Assembly (NCBI GenBank): GCA_029932855.1
Contig: JAOZPG010000005.1
Span: 109,005 to 145,387 of the forward strand
From: Bacteroidales bacterium
GTDB lineage: Bacteria > Bacteroidota > Bacteroidia > Bacteroidales > VadinHA17
Direction: 5' to 3'
DNA: 36,383 nucleotides
Part shown: positions 28,874 to 36,383 of the stretch, piece by piece
Layout: each line of letters opens with the position of its first letter
How positions within the stretch are numbered: position 1 is the stretch's first letter
The notes under the pieces: generated by a model
The model's database searches: none
Seen by the model: only the letters and a program-made list of their open reading frames with translations
Told to the model about the DNA's origin: nothing
Translations under genes and position numbers: made by a program

Positions 28874-28881
28874 CAAAGTTA
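28874..28881 (-). promoter_or_regulatory. -7 promoter box for secA
   Basis: TAACTTTG on the minus strand matches TAnnTTTG perfectly; no good TTTG is found at the expected distance. The leader would be about 70 bases. Confidence 0.4.
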
Positions 28882-28947
28882 GTTTTTTTAAGCCAATTTC
28901 AGGATTATTTATCGTATTATTCCGTCATACCAGGCATAGGTTGAATT

Positions 28948-28980
28948 TTGACAAGGATAATCCCAACAACATATTTTTCC
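28948..28980 (+). promoter_or_regulatory. Candidate promoter of the Asp-box protein gene
   Basis: TTTG (28948-28951), 21 bases, then TATTTTTC (28973-28980), one mismatch from TAnnTTTG. The predicted leader is about 65 bases. Confidence 0.35.
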
Positions 28981-29049
28981 ATACTGTTTTTGTATATTTA
29001 CACAGGGATATCTGCTTTTTTTATATATTTCTGATTGGGTAAAAAATAA

Positions 29050-32000
29050 TTGGATGCAATGAATAAGAGTTTGCTCTTGCCTTTCTTAAGAAGGCTAATA
29101 ATAATATTGTTTATTCTGGTAACCTACAGGACTGCTTATTCTCAGCCATGGCTAAAAGTTTCAGTCAGTGAAATACCTCATCAGGATAATATTAAAACCA
29201 GGGATCAGCTGCAAAAACTCCAGGAATCATTTAATCTTTACTGGAAAAACAGAAACGATAAAAAAAGCAATGGATATAAACCGTTTAAAAGATGGGAATG
29301 GCTGATTGAGTCGCGCTTAACCGAAGGCGAGGATCGCAACCAGATACTTTGGAATGAATTCAACAGTCCCCAGGCTAAGTCAGTTGCAGGAGACTGGATA
29401 CAAATAGGTCCCAAAACAACACCTGTATCAATAGGCAGCAATGCAAAAGTCGGATCCGGAAGAATAGATTGCATTGAGTTTCATCCAACTGACCCTGATA
29501 TATTCTGGATAGGATCACCTACAGGAGGATTATGGAAAACTACAGACGGAGGAGATTCGTGGGAATCACTTACAGATGATCTTCCTGTAATAGGAATATC
29601 GGATATAGCCGTTAATCCTAAGGATCCCGATATAATTTATATTGCCACCGGTGACAGGGATGCGGGAGAGTTATACTCCACGGGTGTCCTTATGACTACA
29701 GACGGGGGACAAAACTGGTCGCAGACCGCCCTTGCCTATGATCCTGAGAATAGTGAGTATCATTATGTTTACCGCCTGTTGATACGGCCGGACCGGCCGG
29801 ACACAATTATTGCCGGAACAAATAAGGGTATCTATATTATCAGTAATAATGGCAGCCTGCTAAATTCAGGAACACTTACAGACGGGCGATTCAAGGATAT
29901 GGAATTTCACCCTTCTAATCCCGATATAATATATGCATCAAGTTATAACTGGGGTTATTCTTATGTATATAAATCTACGGATGGAGGCAAATCATTTACA
30001 AACATTTTTAGTTCCGTTAATACCGAACATGATATACGCAGGATTGAACTTGCTGTATGTCTGTCAAGCCCGGACATTGTTTATGCCTTATGTGCAGACA
30101 TAAACGATTCAAAGTATCAGGGCCTTTATTATTCCCTGAATTCAGGAGAAGACTGGTCAGCAGTTGGCAATAACTCCTTAAACCTCCTCGGGCGATCCTC
30201 CAGCGGGAATGATGATGTCGGCCAGGGATGGTATGACCTGGCCCTGTCAGTATCCCCGTGGAATCCATACGAGATATATGTGGGAGGCATAAACATATGG
30301 AAATCAACAAATATGGGAGACAGCTGGTCTCTGGCATCTTGGGGAAACAATACTGCCGGCAACTACGTGCATGTCGATCAGCATATACTTGAATATCACC
30401 CAATCACCAAAGAATTATTCTCAGGCAATGACGGGGGCATTTATAAAAGTCCGAATAAAGGATCAAGCTGGACTGACCTGAGTTCCGACCTTGAGATATT
30501 GCAGATCTACAGGATAGGCCAGTCTGCAAACCATGATGATAAAGTATTGATGGGCAGCCAGGATAATTCATCTATATTAGCAAGTTCAGATTCGTTCAGC
30601 GTTGTACTGGGAGGTGATGGCATGGAATGTATTATTGACCCTTCAAACAGCAATATTCTCTATGCATCCTCACAATACGGGCATCTTAATATCTCATATG
30701 ACGGAGGCTACAATTTTGAGTCTATACAACCAGACCATGATGATGAGGGTGCGTGGCTAACACCATATATCATGCATCCCGAACAAAATAATGTTCTGTA
30801 TGCAGGATATAATAAACTATACAGGACAGGTGACAGGGGGAAGCACTGGACAAAGCTGAGATCTACCCTGGCTTCCGATAAGAAATACCGCAACATCGCC
30901 ATTGCCCCGTCTGATGATTATGTTATTGCAAGCTCTTATGAGAAAAATATCTGGATATCCGGTAACCGGGGGGACACATGGACTGACATCTCTGAAGGAC
31001 TGCCTCTTGTCCCTGGTGTCATAACAGCTATTGCCTTTGACGAGTTTAACCATAGAAAGCTATGGATCAGTATCTCTAATTTTTCAAAGAATAATAAAAT
31101 CTATTTTTCTGAAAACGCTGGTGAGACATGGACAAACTACTCTTCAGGACTACCAAATGTGCCGGTAAACTGTTTAATTATTGAAAAAGGAAGCAAGTCT
31201 GCTCTTTATGCAGGAACCGACCTTGGAGTGTATTACAGGAACAGGGACATGGACAGCTGGATAAACTTCAGCAGCGGGCTTCCTTCAGTAATTGTAAATG
31301 AACTTGAGATATTCTACCCCTCTGCAAAGATAAGGGCTGGAACATATGGCAGGGGCTTATGGGAAAGTGATCTCTATACTTCTGTCCTTTCTGTACCAGA
31401 TGCTGAATTCAGTGCCAGCAGACAAGAGGCATGTATAGAAGGAAATATTCAAGTTATAAGTCAGTCAGGGCCCGGTGATGCAGACAGCCTGAAGTGGATA
31501 CTTAGTGATACACTAAGCACTGTTTTTTCTGCAAATATGGATACTGCAACTATCAATTATGCCACTGTTGGTTACAAGGATGTAGGCCTTATAATGTTTA
31601 AAGATGGCCAATCAGATACCTTGATAAGACCATATTTTATTAAGATAGTAAAACTTGAAGATATTTCCCTGATCACTGATATTGAAGCATATGGCGGGTA
31701 CTTATGGAAAGGTGACAGTGTAAATATTGAAGCCAGGAACGGTGATAATTTTATCTGGACCCCTGAGCTGGGAATGAACACATACGAGGGAAGTAAGGTC
31801 AGGGCCGGGGCGGACTCCAGCATTAACTACCATGTTTCATCAACAGACGGGATATGTCAGAGCCAGGCAGATATCTTCCTTGAAGTCCACATGAATGACT
31901 CAATAAAATACGCTATGGAGCTGGATTATACCGAGAACGGTCCTTTTATAAATTACAGCGCTTCAGTAGAGGAAAATGAGCCCCACCCCCCACTTTCAGG

Positions 32001-32634
32001 CTGTAACACCCAGACCGACTGGTGTGATGAGTTTGGAAATGGTGAAAACGTACTTGCCAATACTGTATGGTTCAGTTTTATGGCTCCTGGTTCAGGGATA
32101 GTGTCTCTGGATACCCGCGGCTTTGACAACCAGATAGCAGTTTATGATGCCGAAAGTGCGGAAGATATTCTTTCAGAAAACCACGAGCTACTGGCAGCAA
32201 ATGACGACTATTATGGGAGTGATATGGATTATGCTGCATCAATAAGAAAGATAGAAAATCTTATTAGTGGGAAAAAATACTGGGTACAACTAGACGGAAG
32301 CGGTGGAAACCAGGAAGGCAGCTTTTATATTACTCTCAGGGACTATGCACTTGCAAAATCCACAATTGAAGCTGATGAAATAATACCGGGACTGGGAATA
32401 TATCCCAATCCCAGCCATGGCGACTTCAGCCTGCAACTCAGTTCGCTTACCAGCGGTAAAGGCATTATTGAAATATATAGTCTCAACGGACAGGCCGTTT
32501 ACTCAAAAACAATTGAGTTCCTGCCGGGAAGCCTGGAAATAAGTCTGAATACTAATATAAATACCAGCGGTATCTATATTATAAAATTTCAGACTAACAA
32601 GCAATCAGTTGTACAAAAACTAATTATTGACTGA
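29050..32634 (+). CDS. Secreted Asp-box (BNR/sortilin-like) beta-propeller protein with T9SS sorting domain
   Basis: A 1194-residue exported protein. A second ATG at 29059 would give a more typical signal peptide (KSLLLPFLRRLIIILF.., cleaved near AYSQ). Residues about 130-780 carry roughly eleven Asp-box turns of S/T-x-D-x-G-x-x-W type, for example KTTDGGDSW, MTTDGGQNW, KSTDGGKSF, RTGDRGKHW, ISGNRGDTW, SENAGETW, which fold as sortilin-like propellers. Then follow Ig/PKD-like regions (about 790-980), a pre-peptidase C-terminal-like jelly-roll domain with NTVWFSFMAPGSG (about 1000-1105) and a T9SS type A domain (about 1115-1194; YPNPSHGDF, GIYIIKF). Such proteins are often annotated as glycosyl hydrolases, but I see no catalytic motif, so adhesion or ligand binding is as likely. 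Confidence 0.85.
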   Translation: MDAMNKSLLLPFLRRLIIILFILVTYRTAYSQPWLKVSVSEIPHQDNIKTRDQLQKLQESFNLYWKNRNDKKSNGYKPFKRWEWLIESRLTEGEDRNQILWNEFNSPQAKSVAGDWIQIGPKTTPVSIGSNAKVGSGRIDCIEFHPTDPDIFWIGSPTGGLWKTTDGGDSWESLTDDLPVIGISDIAVNPKDPDIIYIATGDRDAGELYSTGVLMTTDGGQNWSQTALAYDPENSEYHYVYRLLIRPDRPDTIIAGTNKGIYIISNNGSLLNSGTLTDGRFKDMEFHPSNPDIIYASSYNWGYSYVYKSTDGGKSFTNIFSSVNTEHDIRRIELAVCLSSPDIVYALCADINDSKYQGLYYSLNSGEDWSAVGNNSLNLLGRSSSGNDDVGQGWYDLALSVSPWNPYEIYVGGINIWKSTNMGDSWSLASWGNNTAGNYVHVDQHILEYHPITKELFSGNDGGIYKSPNKGSSWTDLSSDLEILQIYRIGQSANHDDKVLMGSQDNSSILASSDSFSVVLGGDGMECIIDPSNSNILYASSQYGHLNISYDGGYNFESIQPDHDDEGAWLTPYIMHPEQNNVLYAGYNKLYRTGDRGKHWTKLRSTLASDKKYRNIAIAPSDDYVIASSYEKNIWISGNRGDTWTDISEGLPLVPGVITAIAFDEFNHRKLWISISNFSKNNKIYFSENAGETWTNYSSGLPNVPVNCLIIEKGSKSALYAGTDLGVYYRNRDMDSWINFSSGLPSVIVNELEIFYPSAKIRAGTYGRGLWESDLYTSVLSVPDAEFSASRQEACIEGNIQVISQSGPGDADSLKWILSDTLSTVFSANMDTATINYATVGYKDVGLIMFKDGQSDTLIRPYFIKIVKLEDISLITDIEAYGGYLWKGDSVNIEARNGDNFIWTPELGMNTYEGSKVRAGADSSINYHVSSTDGICQSQADIFLEVHMNDSIKYAMELDYTENGPFINYSASVEENEPHPPLSGCNTQTDWCDEFGNGENVLANTVWFSFMAPGSGIVSLDTRGFDNQIAVYDAESAEDILSENHELLAANDDYYGSDMDYAASIRKIENLISGKKYWVQLDGSGGNQEGSFYITLRDYALAKSTIEADEIIPGLGIYPNPSHGDFSLQLSSLTSGKGIIEIYSLNGQAVYSKTIEFLPGSLEISLNTNINTSGIYIIKFQTNKQSVVQKLIID

Positions 32635-32660
32635 TAAAAGCTAAGCTTTTTAATATTTTT
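32635..32660 (+). terminator. Weak AT-rich hairpin after the Asp-box gene
   Basis: AAAAGCT-A-AGCTTTT directly follows the TGA stop and is followed by TAATATTTTT. The stem is short and AU-rich, so termination would be partial at best. Confidence 0.3.
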
Positions 32661-32666
32661 ACAATA

Positions 32667-32703
32667 ATTAATGCAGCGATATCGATATTGCTGCGTCATT
32701 AAT
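32667..32703. promoter_or_regulatory. Near-perfect palindrome upstream of the sigma factor gene
   Basis: The core GCAGCGATAT/CGATATTGCTGC (32673-32694) is a 22-base palindrome with one mismatched pair. It is flanked by ATTAAT at 32667-32672 and 32698-32703. It ends seven bases before the ATG of the ECF sigma factor. It lacks a T-run, so it is not a terminator; it could be an operator or an mRNA hairpin affecting translation start. Confidence 0.55.
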
Positions 32704-32710
32704 GTGAACA

Positions 32711-33259
32711 ATGAACAAACAAGAACAGGGATTTACTAACCTAAACCAGGATCTTATTGACGGCTGCATTGCAGGGGATCAGAAATCCCAGTTCCTGATA
32801 TACAGGCAGTATTACCTGAGCATGTATAACACAAGCCTCATGATAGTAAAAGATGAAGCTGAGGCAGAAGACATTATGCAGGAGTCATTCCTGGCAGCAT
32901 TTGAAAAGATAGCTACTTACCAGGGCAAAGTAAGTTTTGGATCATGGCTGAAGCGGATTGTTGTTAACAGGTCATTGGATGCCCTGAGAAAGAAAAAACC
33001 AGAACTAACAGACATACTTGAGCAGGAGACAGTTGAAGAGGAAATAATTGATGAAGAAAAACAGGAATATCAAATCAGGCAGATCAGGAAGGCCATGGAA
33101 TCACTATCCGACGGCTACAGGCTGGTGCTTTCGCTATACCTCTTCGAAGGATACGACCACAGGGAGATTGCCGGAATACTGAATATTGCCGAATCCAGCT
33201 CACGCTCACAATATGCCAGAGCAAGGATAAAACTACAGAAGATATTAAAAAATGGATGA
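32711..33259 (+). CDS. ECF-type RNA polymerase sigma factor
   Basis: A 182-residue sigma-70 family protein with only regions 2 and 4. Region 2 (about 26-95) includes the core-binding and -10 recognition helices, IVKDEAEAEDIMQESFLAAFEKI and FGSWLKRIVVNRSLDALRKKK. A short acidic linker (100-120, rich in Glu) is followed by region 4 (about 125-180) with the helix-turn-helix LFEGYDHREIAGILNIAESSSRSQYARARIKL. No SusC/SusD pair is near, so it is not of the polysaccharide-locus type. The next gene overlaps it by eight bases and encodes a one-pass membrane protein, the usual position of an anti-sigma factor. The signal is unknown. Confidence 0.93.
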   Translation: MNKQEQGFTNLNQDLIDGCIAGDQKSQFLIYRQYYLSMYNTSLMIVKDEAEAEDIMQESFLAAFEKIATYQGKVSFGSWLKRIVVNRSLDALRKKKPELTDILEQETVEEEIIDEEKQEYQIRQIRKAMESLSDGYRLVLSLYLFEGYDHREIAGILNIAESSSRSQYARARIKLQKILKNG

Positions 33260-33809
33260 TCTGGAAAAATACATCAGGGAGAACAGCAGCAAGTTCCAGT
33301 TTGAACCGGCAGAAGGACATTTTGACCGCTTCAAATCAAAACTGAAAAAAACCGGAGCAAGAAGCAGGACTGTAAGTCTGTTTACCGGACTACTAAAAGC
33401 TGCTGCAGTAGCAGTACTTTTGGTTATCTCTTCTTTATGGACCTTCGAAAAGATCGCAAACAGAAATATGTCGGAGGGCCTTTCACTGGGAGATATATCA
33501 CCCGAATACCATGAAGTTGAAGAATATTATATTCACCAGGTCAGTTCAACCTGCAGACAAATGAAGCAAACCGACATGTTTAGCGATGAGAAGCAGCAAA
33601 ATATGGTACTTCAGGAATTATCTGATATGGATTCAATATATAACTGCCTTAAGAAAGACCTCAAAACAAATCCCGACGATGAGAGGATAATAAATGCAAT
33701 GATAGGGCATTACCAGATGAAACTGGAAATAATGAACAATATACTGGGACAATTACATGAAATAAACGAGAACTATAAACATACAAACCATGAAAACAAC
33801 GAAATTTAA
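33252..33809 (+). CDS. One-pass membrane protein, probable anti-sigma factor
   Basis: A 185-residue protein I cannot assign to a named family. The N-terminal 40 residues are cytoplasmic-looking and charged (DDLEKYIRENSSKFQFEPAEGHFDRFKSKLKK), the kind of short segment seen in Bacteroidota anti-sigma-like proteins. One membrane helix follows (about 45-65, LLKAAAVAVLLVISSLWTF). The remaining 120 residues are helical and acidic and would be periplasmic. It overlaps the sigma gene by eight bases and the next gene by twenty, so the three are made together. Sequestering the sigma factor is inferred from position and topology; no ASD or zinc-finger motif is present. Confidence 0.65.
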   Translation: MDDLEKYIRENSSKFQFEPAEGHFDRFKSKLKKTGARSRTVSLFTGLLKAAAVAVLLVISSLWTFEKIANRNMSEGLSLGDISPEYHEVEEYYIHQVSSTCRQMKQTDMFSDEKQQNMVLQELSDMDSIYNCLKKDLKTNPDDERIINAMIGHYQMKLEIMNNILGQLHEINENYKHTNHENNEI

Positions 33810-34866
33810 AGCCCTCTTTAGCCTGTTGCTGCTTTCAGCTTTTGCTGTTTCGGCACTCGGGGAAGAAGTGACAAAAAAGTTAAAACATGAATTTACAATA
33901 GACAACACGTCTGTTCTTGTGCTACAGAACAAATATGGCAGGATAGATGTGCAGAACTGGAATGAAAACAAAGCCGTAATTGAAGTGGAAATTTTGGTTA
34001 AGCATCCTGATAGAGATAGGGCACAAAAGCTTATTGAATACATTGATGTTGATTTCTCCACTTCCGGAAGCCAGTGTAAGGCAGTTACCATTATTGATGA
34101 TAAGTTCAACAAACTTAAAGGCAATAACTGGGGTAATGGTAAAAAGTTCAGTATTAATTATACTGTAAAGATTCCTGAATACCTTAACCTGGATCTGCAT
34201 AATAAATATGGTGATGTATTTATAGATAAACTGACAGGACATGCAAACATAAATGTCAAATATGGCAACCTCCAGGCAAATAGCATCTCCAGAGGCAACA
34301 TCAAGCCCCTGTCATCCTTAACATTAGGCTATGGCAAAGCAGAAATTGAAGAACTTGCCTGGATGAAGGTTGATATCAAGTATTCAAAGCTTTACCTGGA
34401 TAAGGGCAAGGCCCTGGTGCTGCAAAGTAAGTATTCAAAACTCTATATTGGGGAGGTAAGCTCTATCGTTGCAGAATCGAAGTATGATAATTATGAAATA
34501 AATAAAATACAAAACTTTGTAATTAATGGCGCATACTCAGACTACAGCATTGATTATCTTGGCAAGAAACTCTTACTGGATACAAAATATTCGGGAACCA
34601 CTATTGAGAAAATACCAGCAAGTTTCGAACTTATTAAGATCACAAATAGCTATGGGGGAATAAAACTGGGAATTGCTGACGATGCATCCTACAGGCTTAA
34701 TGGAGAGTCAAAGTATTCAAGTATCACTTATCCCCAGAGTAGCAGGATGAGTCGCATAGAGAAATCAAACTATTCCACTTATGAAGGGATTGTAGGGAAT
34801 TCCTCAGATCCGGAAGCAAGCGTTAGCATCACCACAAGTTATGGTGGAGTAAGATTAAATCTGTAA
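33790..34866 (+). CDS. Exported repeat protein, DUF4097-like beta-helix
   Basis: A 358-residue protein with a signal peptide (about 1-24, ending SALGEE). The N-terminal third contains the DUF4097-like opening VLVLQNKYGRIDVQNWNEN. From residue 130 on the chain is a ladder of short units, each with a (K/S/A)-Y-(S/G/D) motif; tyrosines fall at 181, 198, 215, 232 and 249, exactly 17 apart, then 267, 288, 309, 328 and 351. This indicates a right-handed beta-helix with stacked tyrosines. It should reside in the periplasm or outer envelope. It overlaps the putative anti-sigma gene by twenty bases, so it is either the output or a signal-sensing partner of the system. Confidence 0.75.
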   Translation: MKTTKFKALFSLLLLSAFAVSALGEEVTKKLKHEFTIDNTSVLVLQNKYGRIDVQNWNENKAVIEVEILVKHPDRDRAQKLIEYIDVDFSTSGSQCKAVTIIDDKFNKLKGNNWGNGKKFSINYTVKIPEYLNLDLHNKYGDVFIDKLTGHANINVKYGNLQANSISRGNIKPLSSLTLGYGKAEIEELAWMKVDIKYSKLYLDKGKALVLQSKYSKLYIGEVSSIVAESKYDNYEINKIQNFVINGAYSDYSIDYLGKKLLLDTKYSGTTIEKIPASFELIKITNSYGGIKLGIADDASYRLNGESKYSSITYPQSSRMSRIEKSNYSTYEGIVGNSSDPEASVSITTSYGGVRLNL

Positions 34867-35027
34867 TCAAATATTAAATTTACAACTTCTAATATAGGAT
34901 TCCAACAAAAACCGGTAAGCGGAAACTGCGGAGATTCAAGATGCAAGTGCAACTTTTTGGTTAAAACTATTTAAAAATACACTTCCAGGTGATCTAAAGT
35001 CAAATTTTTTCCTTCTGCTGGCAAAGC

Positions 35028-36383
35028 TTATTGTCTGATCTTCAAAATACGGGCTTTGAAATTAAGCTTGTCACTCTCCACCGATAGGATATATAATCCT
35101 ACAGGAAGGTCAGCGACAGGCAGATTCAGAACATATCCGGCCCCTACCCTGCCCGGCTGCCATGATTTTTGCACGCTTCCGTCCATGGCGATCAGGCGGA
35201 TCTGCACATCCCCGCCGGCCGCCATATCAAACTTCAGATACAGAAGGTCTTTTACAGGGTTGGGAAAAACAATAATACCCTGAGGAATAAGAGGATTCTC
35301 AAGGACTGTAATATTCTTTACGCTAAGCGCAATGCTTTCCTCTCCAACTACCAACGATATTTCATAGTTTTGATTCTCCTGATCAAACAGCAGACTGTCA
35401 TTAGCACTATCCATTGGCAATCCCTTATAGTCTGCATAAACACTGTAATGGCCTGCCGCGATACTGTCAATGTAAAAATATCCGAGGGAATCTGTCAAAA
35501 CATAAGCAATAACTTTTTCTTTGTTGTTGAGCAGATAAATGCACACATCCGGAACAGGCATCCCTGTTTCCGCTGCTTTTCCCTGACGCACCTGTAATGT
35601 AACGTTGCCTTTTCCCCCATCCGTTGACATGCTCCCCTCCATACTGTTTGTGCCTTGCAAGGCATCTGTTTTCTCCACAAGAATTTCCAGCCCGCTGATA
35701 TTCTGACCGACATTCAGCCGGGTGGCTTCGGAAAAAAATATGGTATTGCCCAGATATACCGGAGCATAATCAGGATAAAATGCAATATCCGGCATAACAC
35801 GAAGGGTAACTTCCCCTTGTGGCACCCCGACCAGAGAAAAATGATTCGTCCCGTCCAGTGAATAAATAAAACTTACGGAAGGAATACCATTTGCATTGAT
35901 CGAATAAACATACACTTCAGCCCTGGTTAAAGGCTGCATATCAAAGGTATAAACATCACCGGTAACATTATAGGTCGGTGCCACGATGAATGATTGTTCG
36001 GGAGCAAAGGGAGAACCCCGGAGGGAGTTATCTATGGATTGAACACTCCAGAAGATGGTATCTCCGACCGTTAACCCATTGATCTTCCAGGAAAGATTCT
36101 GCCCCACGTTCCCCTCATTCACCACTTTCCGGAACCCTGTGGCAGGATCCGCCATGGATGACATGATCTCTGATCCACCCGGGGTAGTACCGATTCTAAG
36201 GTTATAGCTCAATCCTTCCTGTGCCGTCTCCTGATCATGACCGTAACTCCACATAAACACCGTGGAATCGGACGCCGGATCGTAATATTCATGAAGATAT
36301 GCAGGAGGATCGGGATCATGGTTGGGAATTGTGTTTCTATGATGATAGAGCTTACAACCATATTGATACTCCTGTAAATCAGG
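35028..36383 (-). CDS. T9SS cargo protein, C-terminal part (5' end outside the window)
   Basis: The reading frame is open to the right edge: upstream of the GTG at 36260 it continues in frame with residues such as GCKLYHHRNTIPNHDPDPP, so the gene is cut off. The first visible part, with GTTPGGSEIMSSMADP, NVGQNLSWKINGL and FWSVQSIDNSLRGSPFAPE, matches the fibronectin-like module that follows FG-GAP/VCBS repeats in Bacteroidota secreted proteins. Next come carboxypeptidase-regulatory-like modules (DVYTFDMQPLTRAEVYV, KVIAYVLTDSLGYFYIDSIAAG). It ends in a T9SS type A sorting domain (IIVFPNPVKDLLYLKF, LPVGLYILSV). FG-GAP repeats upstream are expected but not seen. It looks richer in G+C than neighbouring genes. 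The preceding 161-base spacer holds nothing I recognise. Confidence 0.8.
   Translation of the reverse strand, partial: PDLQEYQYGCKLYHHRNTIPNHDPDPPAYLHEYYDPASDSTVFMWSYGHDQETAQEGLSYNLRIGTTPGGSEIMSSMADPATGFRKVVNEGNVGQNLSWKINGLTVGDTIFWSVQSIDNSLRGSPFAPEQSFIVAPTYNVTGDVYTFDMQPLTRAEVYVYSINANGIPSVSFIYSLDGTNHFSLVGVPQGEVTLRVMPDIAFYPDYAPVYLGNTIFFSEATRLNVGQNISGLEILVEKTDALQGTNSMEGSMSTDGGKGNVTLQVRQGKAAETGMPVPDVCIYLLNNKEKVIAYVLTDSLGYFYIDSIAAGHYSVYADYKGLPMDSANDSLLFDQENQNYEISLVVGEESIALSVKNITVLENPLIPQGIIVFPNPVKDLLYLKFDMAAGGDVQIRLIAMDGSVQKSWQPGRVGAGYVLNLPVADLPVGLYILSVESDKLNFKARILKIRQ

Noticed and set aside
34867-35027. Possible tRNA or RNA gene, from the GGTAAGCGG..GATTCAAG-like stretch
   Set aside because: No acceptor stem, anticodon arm or T-arm can be assembled.

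Overview
This window is a chromosomal segment from a Bacteroidota bacterium, most likely a free-living Bacteroidales/Marinilabiliales-type organism. The evidence is gene content (a Bacteroidota-length SecA, a DUF6913 protein, ffh next to folD, a BtuG-like surface lipoprotein), three secreted proteins ending in type IX secretion (T9SS) sorting domains, and promoters of the Bacteroidota -33 TTTG / -7 TAnnTTTG type. No phage, insertion sequence, CRISPR array, rRNA or tRNA is visible. Gene density is high; the only gene-free stretch above 300 bases (22438-22769) holds a cobalamin riboswitch and its promoter.

Layout. 1-114: a 35-base tandem repeat at the left edge. 130-1154 (minus): two tandem membrane-anchored SRPBCC-fold proteins behind a very clear promoter. 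1245-4457 (minus): TPR protein, DUF368 polyprenyl-phosphate translocase family protein and aroE, probably one transcript. 4468-4700: a possible plus-strand small RNA with promoter, stacked hairpins and a strong terminator. 4699-11218 (minus): housekeeping genes folD, ffh, argS and tex. 11292-12182 (minus): a family 2 glycosyltransferase, divergent from a plus-strand TlpA-like thioredoxin protein (12257-13669).

13724-22673 (minus): a vitamin B12 uptake operon. It reads promoter, cobalamin riboswitch, btuB (TonB-dependent receptor), btuG (surface cobalamin-capturing beta-propeller lipoprotein), a secreted lysyl-endopeptidase-like serine protease with a T9SS domain, btuF (binding lipoprotein), btuC (permease) and btuD (ATPase). 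The protease stop overlaps the btuF start as TAATG, and btuF overlaps btuC, so the protease appears built into the uptake operon. This is the most interesting feature of the window.

22770-28798: ligA and a DUF6913 gene (plus) facing secA (minus). 29050-32634 (plus): a large secreted Asp-box (BNR) beta-propeller protein with T9SS domain. 32711-34866 (plus): an overlapping three-gene unit of an ECF sigma factor, a one-pass membrane protein probably acting as its anti-sigma factor, and an exported protein with a strikingly regular 17-residue tyrosine-centred repeat. 35028-36383 (minus): the C-terminal part of another T9SS cargo protein, cut off by the window edge.
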